The position numbers and the translations under genes were made by a program. From positions 1 to 58,264 of the forward strand of contig JAEUGY010000031.1 of assembly GCA_016794625.1 (NCBI GenBank): a stretch of 58,264 bases of DNA, written 5' to 3'. The notes beneath the pieces were generated by a model. It made no database searches, was not told the DNA's origin, and was given only the letters and a program-made list of their open reading frames with translations. This document shows, in pieces, positions 46,297 through 54,964 of this stretch. This DNA comes from Opitutaceae bacterium. GTDB lineage: Bacteria > Verrucomicrobiota > Verrucomicrobiia > Opitutales > Opitutaceae. Every line of letters begins with the position of its first letter. Position 1 is the first letter of the stretch.

Positions 46297-47369
46297 CTAC
46301 GCCGGTGGATGGGCGTTGCGTTGGGAGGCGCGTTCACGACTGAGACGTGACGCCGGCCGGATGGTCCGACCCTCGTGCCAGCGGCCCTCGACAAACTCGG
46401 TCCTGGGGTGAGGGGAGAACCCGAAGTCCCGCTGGCTGATACGCGCCATCAACATGTCGATGCTGCACCGGCCGATGAGCTCGTGGTCCTGTCCCATGCC
46501 GGCGTAGCGGGCCGGCCCCGTCCGCACGCCCAGCGTGGCCACGCCGAGGTCGCGGGGAAGCCGGATACCCTCCCGCCGAAAGTAGTCCTCGAGATCCTGG
46601 TAGAAAGCGGTCGGCTGGTTGATCACGATCACATCGGGCTGGTGCTTCCGTCGCCACTGGCGGAGCGCCGCTTCATCCCAGCCCTCCATGTGCAGCACCG
46701 GCACGGTGATCTGCCCGTCGGTCTGGGCCTGAAAGAAAAGCAAGGCGGCCGAGTAGATGTGGGCCGTGCGCTTTTCCCAGTCCGGGTGAATGAGCAAGCC
46801 GGGGCGACGGTAGCCCCGCGCGGCGAGCTGGTCGATCAGCACCTTGGCATCGGCATGGTGGTGGCTTGCCACCCGGTGGATGGGAGCGGCCACCGTCAAA
46901 CCATGGGTCACCAGGGCAAAGCGGTCCAACTCCCGGGGAAACGATTCCTCCACGTCCGATCCACCGAGACAGAGAATGCCCGTGATACCCCTTGCCTCGA
47001 GGATGCCGCGCAGCCGGCGCGGAGTCACCCCGGGGCCCGCAGCCAGAACCGCTCGAGCCGGTAGCCCACCTCGGCCGCGCGCCGCTGGGCGCCCGCGATC
47101 AAGGTGCGCAGGTGCGGATGCAAGCGCTCCGGGTCGGGCTCCGGAAAAAGCCCGATCAGCGCGAGCGTCCCATGCGTCCCCGTGGAGCGCACCTGACGAA
47201 GCTCCCGCATGAGTTCGCTGACCCGCGGGTTGAGCACGTGCCCGCGCGCGCGGGCCAGGGCGTGGATCCGGTCGCGGACGGCCTTCGACACGCGGGCGCT
47301 GTGGCGTAGCGCCAGCGAAACCGTCATGGGGGATACGCCGGCCTCCCGGGCGAGGGAACGCATGCTCAT
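46297..47369 (-). pseudogene. LacI-family regulator, split by a frameshift
   Basis: Two adjacent frames together make one normal-length LacI repressor (114 + 243 residues). The upstream part (47369-47025) has the helix-turn-helix MRSLAREAGVSPMTVSLALR and hinge. The downstream part (47028-46297) has the periplasmic-binding-like effector domain (RGILEARGITGILCLG, HADAKVLIDQLAARGY). The junction reads CCCGGGGTGACTCC: inserting one G in the G run would fuse ...RAPG with VTPRR. So there is either a one-base deletion or sequencing slip, or two proteins coupled by a GTGA overlap. It is divergent from the second TonB receptor gene. Confidence 0.8.
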
Positions 47370-47499
47370 GCCCCTCTCCTAGGCGACAGGTTTACGTATA
47401 GCAATGAATCGTTTGAGAAAGCCGGGCCCCCGGGGAGGCTGGTACCGACCCAACGCGCCGGCGGTCCCCAAGCCCGCGGCCCAACCCCGTCAAACTCCC

Positions 47500-50415
47500 A
47501 TGAATGCTACCTTGCGATTGCTTGTGCGCGGGCCCCTTGCGGCCCTGCTGATTGGACCAAGCGTAACCTCGCTGTCCGCCCAAACCGCCCCCGCCAAGGA
47601 GGAGCCGGTTCAGCTTTCCCCCTTCCGCATCGATACCTCCAAGGACAAGGGCTACCTTGCGACCAATGCCGTCTCCGGCACGCGCCTCAACACGGCGATC
47701 AAGGATCTGCCGATGCCGATCGAAGTCGTGACGAGCGAGTTCATCCGCGACATCGGGGCGAGCGACATGAAGGACGCGCTCGCGTTCAGCGCTGGCATCT
47801 ATGGCAGCGACAACTTCACCGCGGAAAGTGGAGGCCCCGGTCTCTTCGACTTCTCGCCCTCCCGGCCGACCAACAAGCCGCTTTCGCAGCTGCCCACTGC
47901 GGTCAACATCCGCGGCTTTTACACCGGCACCCAGTTGCGCCTCGGTTTCCGCAATGGGACGCAGTTTGACGCGACCGTCCTCGGCGCGCCCGTGGATGCC
48001 GTGGACATCGACCGCGCCGAAGTGGTCCGCGGCCCCGCCGCGCTGCTGTACGGCGTCAGCACCCTCGGCGGTGTGGTGAACATCCTGCCGAAGATGCCCT
48101 CTCCCAAACGGCGCTATGAAGTGTCGCAGACCTTCGGGAGTTTCGACTACAGCCGCACGACCATCGACGCCACCGGACCGCTGCTCGCCGACGGCACCCT
48201 GAATTATCGCGTGTTGGGCACCCATCAATCCGGCGGAGCCGAGACGGACTTCTACGAATTGAATGTCAACTACCTGGCCGCCAAGCTCGAGTGGCGTCCC
48301 TTCAAGCACACCAGCGTCTATGGCGAGTACCTCTGGCAGGACTCGAAGCAGGAAGGTCTTGGTTTTGGCGCCAGCACGACGAACCGCGACATCTTCGACA
48401 ACAATGACACGACCCTCGCGCGCAACCGCTACAACGAACTCTACAACTGGACGCGCGATGGGGGCGGCCGTTCGCGACGCACGTTCAATCTGGCCGGTCC
48501 GGATACGTTTGAGCGCAACAAGACCTGGAGCACCCTCCTCCAGCTGGAGCAGAGGCTCTTCGAGGGCCTGACCTTCGTCGCTGGCTACCAGTTCTTCAAT
48601 TCCGACATCACCCAGCGCCGCATCATCAGCCAGCAGACGCTGAGCCTGACCAGCGCGCAGTACAGCCAGGTACCCGACCAGTCGCTGCTCACGATCTATC
48701 CGAACGGCCAGGCCAAGGTCATCCGCTACGACTGGGACAACGACCCGTTCGACGTCGATTCCCAGCAGTATCGGGCCGAGCTGACCTACAAGTTCTCGGT
48801 GGGATCCACCAACCACAACCTCCTGATTGGCCGCCAGAGCACGCGGGATGAAGTTTTCCGGCCCAACAACAATCCGACGATCCAGAACACCTCGACCAAT
48901 GCGGGGCTGATCCGCACGGAGTTCCGCAAGGTCACCGACTACAGTCCCATCCGCTATGACGGCACGACGTATGAGCGTGCCCGCGACACCACGCAGTGGA
49001 ACTGGTTCGATGGTGACTATGCGGTCTACAACGGGAAGTTCTTCTCCGACCGGCTCACGCTCATCGCTGGTGGACGACGCGACCGCTTCGCCTCCCGCGT
49101 ACTCGATTTCGACTATGTGGGCGGGGTGCGGAACGCACTCCCGACCAACCCGGACAACGGACCCGGAACCCCGCGCGTCGCCGCCGCCCCGCAGCGCGCC
49201 GGTTACCGTTTCGGTGGCCGCCCGCAGAAGGAGACGACCGGCACGCTCGGTTTGAACTTCAAGATCAACAAGGCGGTCTCGGTCTATGCATTGACCGCCC
49301 AGGGCCTCTTCCCCAACCCCGGACAGCGCGACGGAGCTTCGCGTAACTTCGATGCCGAGACCACCCTCAGCGAGGAGATCGGCGTGAAGGTCGACCTCCT
49401 GGACGGCAAGATCTCCGGCACGATCTCCGGCTTCCGGATCAGCCGCGAGAATGCCACGTACTTCTACAGCAACGCCCCGGCGCCGCGCGCCAACTATGCG
49501 CCCTCGATCGACCTCGTGGCGAACAACGCGAACTTCAATCCGACCCGTCCCCGCACCTTTGCCGTGCGCTCGCAGTACTTCCCTGCTGGTTACACCGGAA
49601 CCCCGGCCGCCTCCGCCGGCTACTTCCTGGTCAACTACGAGACGCTGGGCAGTAATGCGGTGGAGAAGGCCGCGATCGATGCGGCGTTCCGGGACACGCA
49701 GACGACCACGCCGATCAACTATGGCGACACCGCCAGCAACAATCCGAACCGGGGCCGCGGATCCGATGTTTCCTACGAGGAGGAGTCGAGCGGGATCGAT
49801 GCCCAGGTGATCTTCTCGCTGCGCCCGAACTGGCAGGTGATCACGAGCTTTGCCCACATCACGAAGGAAGTCTCCGATGGCTTCAGCCTCGTCGATGCCG
49901 TGGACCTGAATGACAGTAAGAACTACGGCACGGAGTACGACGCGTGGCTCTACGAGCTCGGTCGCGACAACTTCAGCGATCCCAAGCGCGCCTCGACCTG
50001 GAATCGCCAGAGCATCGTCGGCAAGACGCTCGACCTTGGGCCCAAGCAGACCGCTTCCTTCTTCAGCAACTACAAGTTTGAGGAAGGTGCGCTGAAGAAC
50101 CTGAGCGTTCGCATCGGGGCCATTTACACCGGATCCCGTCCGACGACGGTCGACTTCGGCGGCGGCAATACCAACGTCAACCTGCTGCGCACCCCCGACA
50201 CCTCCAGCCGGATCGAGCTGCGCGGCGGCTTTGGTTACCAGTACCGGGTGGGACGTCAGAACTGGCGCTTCAACCTGTCCGTCGACAACCTGCTCGGCGA
50301 TGTGAAGGATGAGACGGTCACCAGCTACACCCTGCCGACCGGCACGACGGAGCGGCGTCAAATCTCGTATTTCCGCCCGCGTAACATCCGGTTCTCGGCA
50401 TCGCTCGACCTGTAG
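47500..50415 (+). CDS. TonB-dependent outer-membrane receptor (Opitutus type)
   Basis: A 971-residue outer-membrane importer. The signal peptide is LRLLVRGPLAALLIGPSVTS, followed by LSPFRIDTSKDKGYLATNAV and the plug (VSGTRLNTAIKDLPMPIEVV, EVVRGPAALLYGVSTLGGVV). A long barrel ends with the segment IRFSASLDL, its last strand. The ATG at 47500 begins the signal; an in-frame ATG at 47404 adds 32 unlikely residues. It is divergent from the LacI gene and followed by a terminator, then by an ABC sugar transporter operon. The substrate is probably the oligosaccharide used by the GH42 genes. Confidence 0.92.
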   Translation: MNATLRLLVRGPLAALLIGPSVTSLSAQTAPAKEEPVQLSPFRIDTSKDKGYLATNAVSGTRLNTAIKDLPMPIEVVTSEFIRDIGASDMKDALAFSAGIYGSDNFTAESGGPGLFDFSPSRPTNKPLSQLPTAVNIRGFYTGTQLRLGFRNGTQFDATVLGAPVDAVDIDRAEVVRGPAALLYGVSTLGGVVNILPKMPSPKRRYEVSQTFGSFDYSRTTIDATGPLLADGTLNYRVLGTHQSGGAETDFYELNVNYLAAKLEWRPFKHTSVYGEYLWQDSKQEGLGFGASTTNRDIFDNNDTTLARNRYNELYNWTRDGGGRSRRTFNLAGPDTFERNKTWSTLLQLEQRLFEGLTFVAGYQFFNSDITQRRIISQQTLSLTSAQYSQVPDQSLLTIYPNGQAKVIRYDWDNDPFDVDSQQYRAELTYKFSVGSTNHNLLIGRQSTRDEVFRPNNNPTIQNTSTNAGLIRTEFRKVTDYSPIRYDGTTYERARDTTQWNWFDGDYAVYNGKFFSDRLTLIAGGRRDRFASRVLDFDYVGGVRNALPTNPDNGPGTPRVAAAPQRAGYRFGGRPQKETTGTLGLNFKINKAVSVYALTAQGLFPNPGQRDGASRNFDAETTLSEEIGVKVDLLDGKISGTISGFRISRENATYFYSNAPAPRANYAPSIDLVANNANFNPTRPRTFAVRSQYFPAGYTGTPAASAGYFLVNYETLGSNAVEKAAIDAAFRDTQTTTPINYGDTASNNPNRGRGSDVSYEEESSGIDAQVIFSLRPNWQVITSFAHITKEVSDGFSLVDAVDLNDSKNYGTEYDAWLYELGRDNFSDPKRASTWNRQSIVGKTLDLGPKQTASFFSNYKFEEGALKNLSVRIGAIYTGSRPTTVDFGGGNTNVNLLRTPDTSSRIELRGGFGYQYRVGRQNWRFNLSVDNLLGDVKDETVTSYTLPTGTTERRQISYFRPRNIRFSASLDL

Positions 50416-50444
50416 GATTGAGTGTTGACGGGATGATTCATCAG

Positions 50445-50479
50445 AACCGGGAAGCCCCCTCGGGCCTCCCGGTTTTTTG
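50445..50479 (+). terminator. Rho-independent terminator after the TonB receptor gene
   Basis: The hairpin AACCGGGAAGCCC / GGGCCTCCCGGTT with a CCTC loop, followed by a TTTTTT run, lies 29 bp after the stop codon. It should end the receptor transcript before the ABC operon. Confidence 0.9.
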
Positions 50480-50498
50480 TTCTCCAGGCGCTTGCCTC

Positions 50499-50514
50499 GA
50501 AACGAATTCGTTCC
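50499..50514. promoter_or_regulatory. LacI-type operator-like palindrome ahead of the ABC sugar transporter operon
   Basis: GAAACGAATTCGTTCC has a perfect 12-bp core (AACGAATTCGTT) centred on AATT and matches at 7 of 8 dyad positions. It lies 25-40 bp before the permease ATG at 50539, as expected for a repressor site. The nearby LacI-family gene is the obvious candidate regulator. Confidence 0.55.
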
Positions 50515-50538
50515 GCTCATAGAGGCGCATCGCTCCCC

Positions 50539-51489
50539 ATGGCTACTCCCATTTCCGCGAAAAAGGCGCTTCGAGAGTGGAGGCTCTACTGCTTCGTGGT
50601 GCCGTCGCTGGTGCTGGTGGCGACCTTTGCCTATTTTCCGGCGGTGAGCGCCGTTTATCATTCGTTCTTTGACTGGGCCGGAGGGGAGGCGAAACAGTGG
50701 GTCGGTCTCGACAACTTCCGGCGGGCGTTCCGGGACCAGGTGCTCTGGGACTCCTTTCGAACCGTCTCGGTCCTGATGGTCTTCAATCTGTTCAAGATGA
50801 TTCCGGCGATCCTGCTGGCCGTCCTCATCCACCGGCTCCGCAGCGATCGCTGGCAGTACGTTTACCGCGCGTTGCTGGTCGTGCCCATGATCGTGCCGCA
50901 CCTGGTGACCCTCTTTATTTGGAAGTTCTTTTTCGATCCGAATTTTGGCGTGCTCAATCGCATGCTCGACGTCACCGGATTCAAGCGCGTCCTGGTCTGG
51001 CTCGATCAAAGCGTGTTTCACTGGAACGTGTTTTCCCTGGACGCACCCATTGGATGGTTGTCCCAGCCGAATCTGATTCTGCCCTCGCTGTTCATCTGGG
51101 GCTTCCCCTGGATTGGCACCGTTGGCGTGTTGATTTACCTCGCCGGTCTCCAGTCGATCAGCACCGAGGTGTACGAAGCGGCGGAGCTCGACGGGGTGGG
51201 GCCGGTGGGGAAGTTCTTCTACATTGAGCTGCCGCTGATCCTGACCCAGGTGCGGCTCAACCTCATGCTGTTGATCGTTGGGACGCTGCAGGGCTACGGC
51301 CTCATGCTGCTGCTGCTCGGCGAGTCGGGTGGTCCCGGCGGGCGCGGCATGGTGCCGGGACTGTGGATGTACAACCGGGCCTTTATCGCCGGCGAGTTCG
51401 GCTACGCCTGCGCGGTGGGCATGGTGCTTTTCGGCTTCATCCTCGCCCTGACGTGGGTGAACAACCGCTACGTGCGGGTGGAAAAATGA
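50539..51489 (+). CDS. Sugar ABC transporter permease (MalF/UgpA type)
   Basis: A 316-residue inner-membrane protein with six hydrophobic segments (the first LYCFVVPSLVLVATFAYFPA). The cytoplasmic EAA loop is EAAELDGVGPVGKFFYIELP. It starts an operon with a second permease (ATGA overlap at 51486-51489) and an ATPase. A palindromic operator-like site precedes it. No binding protein gene is in the operon. Confidence 0.93.
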   Translation: MATPISAKKALREWRLYCFVVPSLVLVATFAYFPAVSAVYHSFFDWAGGEAKQWVGLDNFRRAFRDQVLWDSFRTVSVLMVFNLFKMIPAILLAVLIHRLRSDRWQYVYRALLVVPMIVPHLVTLFIWKFFFDPNFGVLNRMLDVTGFKRVLVWLDQSVFHWNVFSLDAPIGWLSQPNLILPSLFIWGFPWIGTVGVLIYLAGLQSISTEVYEAAELDGVGPVGKFFYIELPLILTQVRLNLMLLIVGTLQGYGLMLLLLGESGGPGGRGMVPGLWMYNRAFIAGEFGYACAVGMVLFGFILALTWVNNRYVRVEK

Positions 51490-52343
51490 AACCCGCGTCC
51501 CCGGCAACCGCTCCAGGCCCGCGTTCCGCGCGAACGGACTGGCCCAAGCATGTCGTGATCCTGGCGGTGGTGGCCGTGGAGTTGTTTCCGCTCTACATGA
51601 TGCTGCAGGTTTCGTTCAAGGACAACAACGGCTTTGTCCAGCAGCCCTGGCTTCCCAGCCATCCCTCGACCTGGCAGTGGGAGAACTGGGTGTTTGGATT
51701 CAAGCTGATCGTGCCGTACCTGGCCAACACGGCGTTCGTGGCGCTGGGCGGGACCCTGGCTTCGTTGGGGCTGGCGATCCTTGGGGCCTACTTTTTTGCA
51801 CGTTATCGGATGCCAGGTGGACACATCCTTTGGTCCCTGTTCCTCGTTCTGATGCTGCTGCCAAGCGTCGCGAACATTGTTCCCCTGTTCCTCCTGCTGA
51901 AGTCCCTTTCCCTGCTGAACACACTCTGGGCCTTGATCATCGTGGGCGTCGCGGCCGGGCAGGTGTTCAATATCTTTGTGCTCCGGAATTTCATCGAGGA
52001 GTTGCCGAAAGACCTCTTTGAGGCGGCGGAGATCGATGGGGCGGGCCACCTCCAGCAGATCCGTCATGTCGTGATCCCGCTCTCGGGCCCGATCATTGGC
52101 ACGCTGGCGATTCTCGCCTTCCTGCAGGCCTGGAATGAGTTCCTCCTGCCGCTGATCGTGCTGCGCGACCCGAGCCGGTTCACGCTCGGCGTGGGTTTGA
52201 TCTACCTCGATGGTGAATATGTGAAGCAGTGGGGCCAGATCATGGCTGCCTATTTCATTGCGGCGGTGCCGCTCATCGGCATTTTTCTGTTCACCATGCG
52301 CCTTTTCATCCGTGGTTTGTCCGCGGGTGCGATCAAGGGCTGA
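51486..52343 (+). CDS. Sugar ABC transporter permease (MalG/UgpE type)
   Basis: A 285-residue inner-membrane protein. Hydrophobic segments begin at VVILAVVAVELFPLYMML. The periplasmic/cytoplasmic landmarks include NTAFVALGGTLASLGLAILG and the EAA loop EAAEIDGAGHLQQIRHVVIP. The start overlaps the stop of the first permease (ATGA). With that protein it forms the heterodimeric channel energised by the ATPase encoded next. Confidence 0.93.
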   Translation: MKPASPATAPGPRSARTDWPKHVVILAVVAVELFPLYMMLQVSFKDNNGFVQQPWLPSHPSTWQWENWVFGFKLIVPYLANTAFVALGGTLASLGLAILGAYFFARYRMPGGHILWSLFLVLMLLPSVANIVPLFLLLKSLSLLNTLWALIIVGVAAGQVFNIFVLRNFIEELPKDLFEAAEIDGAGHLQQIRHVVIPLSGPIIGTLAILAFLQAWNEFLLPLIVLRDPSRFTLGVGLIYLDGEYVKQWGQIMAAYFIAAVPLIGIFLFTMRLFIRGLSAGAIKG

Positions 52344-52382
52344 ACCCCGTCGGCGCTGTTGCACGCATCCCCCTCCTCCGCC

Positions 52383-53513
52383 ATGGCCCGTGTCGTCCTT
52401 GAGAATCTCCGGAAGACGTACTCTGACAAGACGGGCACCCTCGTCACTGCGGTCAAGGGAGTGAATCTCGAAATCCGCGATCGCGAATTCATGGTGCTGG
52501 TGGGTCCATCCGGATGTGGCAAAAGCACCACGCTGCGCATGATCGCGGGTTTGGAGGAGATCTCGGGCGGCGCGATCACGATCGACGGCGAGACGGTGAA
52601 CGACGTGCTGCCGAAGGATCGGGACATCGCGATGGTGTTCCAGAACTACGCTCTGTATCCGCACATGTCGGTGTATGATAACATGGCATTCGGTTTGAAG
52701 CTGAGGAAGTTTTCCAAGGGGGAGATTGACGTGCGGGTGCGGGAGGCGGCGGCCATGCTGGGTCTGACCGACTACCTGGACCGCCGGCCCAAGGCGCTGT
52801 CGGGCGGACAGCGCCAGCGCGTCGCGGTGGGACGCGCCATTGTGCGCAAGCCGAAGGTGTTTCTCTTCGATGAACCCCTGTCGAACCTCGATGCAAAGAT
52901 GCGTGTGAGCACGCGGACGGAGATTTCCAAACTGCATGGGCGCCTCGGGGCCACGATGATCTATGTGACGCATGATCAGGTGGAGGCGATGACGATGGGC
53001 GACCGCATTTGCGTGATGAAGGACGGAGAGATCATGCAAGTGGCCGCGCCCCTTGAACTCTACCACCGCCCGGCGAACCTGTTTGTCGCCGGTTTCATTG
53101 GATCACCGGCGATGAACCTCTTTCGCGGCACGCTGGTGCAGAAGGACGGAGCGCTGCTGTTTGTGGAGGACAATCCGGGAGCGACGCCGCTGGTCGTGGC
53201 CTGTGCAGGAACCCTGGCCGCGGCGGCGGCGTCCCGGGCGGGACACCGTGTCGTGCTCGGAATCCGTCCGGAGGATGTGCACGACCTGCCGGGCGCGGCT
53301 CCGTCGCCGTCCCCGGACACGGTGGACGCCACGCTCGAGGTCTCCGAGCCGATGGGCGCGGAAACCTATCTCCACCTCACGACGGGTGCGACGGCCTTTA
53401 TCGCACGCGTGGGGCCGATCGATCGTTACCGGGCAGGAGAGCGCATCCGAGTCCGACTCGATCCCACAAAGATCCACCTTTTCGATCCGACCACGGAACA
53501 GGCCATCGTCTGA
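52383..53513 (+). CDS. Sugar ABC transporter ATPase (MalK/UgpC/MsmX type)
   Basis: A 376-residue ATPase. Walker A is [10 protein letters not shown], the Q-loop [11 protein letters not shown], the signature [14 protein letters not shown], Walker [15 protein letters not shown] and the H-loop [15 protein letters not shown]. The C-terminal third is the OB/TOBE regulatory domain of the MalK group (GIRPEDVHD). The ATG at 52383 opens the domain; the 24-residue-equivalent upstream extension is not used. Third gene of the permease operon. Confidence 0.95.
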   Translation: MARVVLENLRKTYSDKTGTLVTAVKGVNLEIRDREFMVLVGPSGCGKSTTLRMIAGLEEISGGAITIDGETVNDVLPKDRDIAMVFQNYALYPHMSVYDNMAFGLKLRKFSKGEIDVRVREAAAMLGLTDYLDRRPKALSGGQRQRVAVGRAIVRKPKVFLFDEPLSNLDAKMRVSTRTEISKLHGRLGATMIYVTHDQVEAMTMGDRICVMKDGEIMQVAAPLELYHRPANLFVAGFIGSPAMNLFRGTLVQKDGALLFVEDNPGATPLVVACAGTLAAAAASRAGHRVVLGIRPEDVHDLPGAAPSPSPDTVDATLEVSEPMGAETYLHLTTGATAFIARVGPIDRYRAGERIRVRLDPTKIHLFDPTTEQAIV

Positions 53514-53720
53514 GCCGCTGGCGTGGCCGAAGCGGTGAGGGCGCTGGACCGGGGCGGGCTAGGAGCGCCGTCTGGTTTGCGTTCGAGTGTGCTTGCGACG
53601 ACCTCGGTCACCCCCTCTACCAGGAGCCGTGGAACGGAGCAGGACGGGGGCCCTGGCGGTGGAGGCCAAGGCCGAGGAATTCGGGTTGTTGAACGGTCGA
53701 CTTGCAGATGGGATGGGCCC

Positions 53721-54944
53721 GTGTCCTCTGCCACGCCAACGCCGCTAGCGTCCTTGCCTCCGGCGTTCGCCCGACGGGCCTTTGGGGTCGCGCTGGCTTT
53801 TCTCGTGGTGGTCGCTGGGTTGGGTACCTTGCTTCGCTGGCAGACACCGTGGCAGGGGGCGGGATTCCACTACGGCTTTTTTCTTCACGCGCATTCGCAC
53901 GTGGCTTTCCTGGGTTGGGTCTTCAACGCGTTCTTCGCGCTCGCGTGGGTGCATTTTATTCCCACCGAGCACCACCGAGGCTACGCCTGGCTCTTCGCGG
54001 TGTGGCAGGGTTCCGTGCTCGGCATGCTGGTCGCATTTCCCGTCCAGGGCTATGGCGCGGTCAGCATTGCCTTTTCGGCGCTGCACATGGCCGGCTCGTG
54101 TGTCTTTGTGTGGCGACTGTGGCGAAGCAACCTGGCGGTGCCGATCGCGCGCGGAACGTTGCGGGTTGCGCTCGTATTCCTGGTCGTATCCGGACTCGGC
54201 CCGCTTTCGTTGGGGCCGCTGGCGGCCGCCGGACTGCGCGACACACCCGCCTACGCCCTGTCCGTGTATTTCTATCTCCATGCGCAGTACAATGGATGGT
54301 TTCTCTTTTTCCTGCAGGCCGTGTTGCTGCAGTCCGCGGTTCGGCGCGGCCTCGCGGTGGACGAGCACGATGCGCGCCGAGCGCTGGTCTGGCTCACGGC
54401 GGGCACGATCCTGACCTTTGCCCAGTCCACCCTCTGGCTGGCGCCCTCCGCCTGGATCCATGCCCTCGCCGGGCTCGGTGGTGCGGCCCAACTGGCGGGT
54501 TGCCTGTTCCTGGCGCGAAGTTTCCGCGGCGCGAGGATCCGGCTCAGCGGCGTGCATCGGGTTCTCGTGGGACTCGCGGTGGCGGCCTTTCTTTTCAAGC
54601 ACGTGCTGCAAGCGGCGGCCGCCTGGCCGGGCCTTCTGGAATTGGGCAGCCACCGGTTCATCGTCATCGCCTTCCTGCACCTCGTTTTTCTCGGGGTGGT
54701 GACCCCGGCGTTGTTTGCGTGGGCGCTGGCGCTGGGCTGGCTGCCCGAGGGCAGACTTACGCACCTGGGGCTGACCCTTTTCCTCGCCGGGGCCGCTGCG
54801 ACCGAGCTGCTCCTGGTCGCCGTGCCCTTTGGATTGCCGGCGGAGTTCCCGCTGACTTCCAGCCTCCTCGGCGCCGCGACAGCCATGACCACCGGCGCCA
54901 TCGCGCTCCTGGCGGCCTATGTTTTTGGACGGAAAGCAGAGTGA
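53721..54944 (+). CDS. Multi-spanning membrane protein with conserved His motifs
   Basis: About 407 residues with roughly 11-12 hydrophobic helices. Distinct features are FFLHAHSHVAFLGWVFNAFF, with three His close together, and YFYLHAQYNGWFLFFLQAV in a later helix. The pattern recalls haem- or metal-binding membrane proteins related to haem-copper oxidases/NnrS, but I do not recognise a named family. The GTG at 53721 is chosen as start; the open frame to 53523 has no homology upstream. It stands alone between the ABC operon and the osmolyte cluster. Confidence 0.65.
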   Translation: MSSATPTPLASLPPAFARRAFGVALAFLVVVAGLGTLLRWQTPWQGAGFHYGFFLHAHSHVAFLGWVFNAFFALAWVHFIPTEHHRGYAWLFAVWQGSVLGMLVAFPVQGYGAVSIAFSALHMAGSCVFVWRLWRSNLAVPIARGTLRVALVFLVVSGLGPLSLGPLAAAGLRDTPAYALSVYFYLHAQYNGWFLFFLQAVLLQSAVRRGLAVDEHDARRALVWLTAGTILTFAQSTLWLAPSAWIHALAGLGGAAQLAGCLFLARSFRGARIRLSGVHRVLVGLAVAAFLFKHVLQAAAAWPGLLELGSHRFIVIAFLHLVFLGVVTPALFAWALALGWLPEGRLTHLGLTLFLAGAAATELLLVAVPFGLPAEFPLTSSLLGAATAMTTGAIALLAAYVFGRKAE

Positions 54945-54964
54945 CCGCGAGGGAGCGCCTCGGG

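Noticed and set aside
47392..51507. 1371-codon open frame antisense to the TonB receptor and permease
   Set aside because: It runs across two well-supported genes and the terminator and has repetitive shadow composition.
53523..53720. Upstream extension of the His-rich membrane protein
   Set aside because: The extra 66 residues are Gly/Arg/Ser-rich and precede a sensible GTG start next to the first hydrophobic helix.
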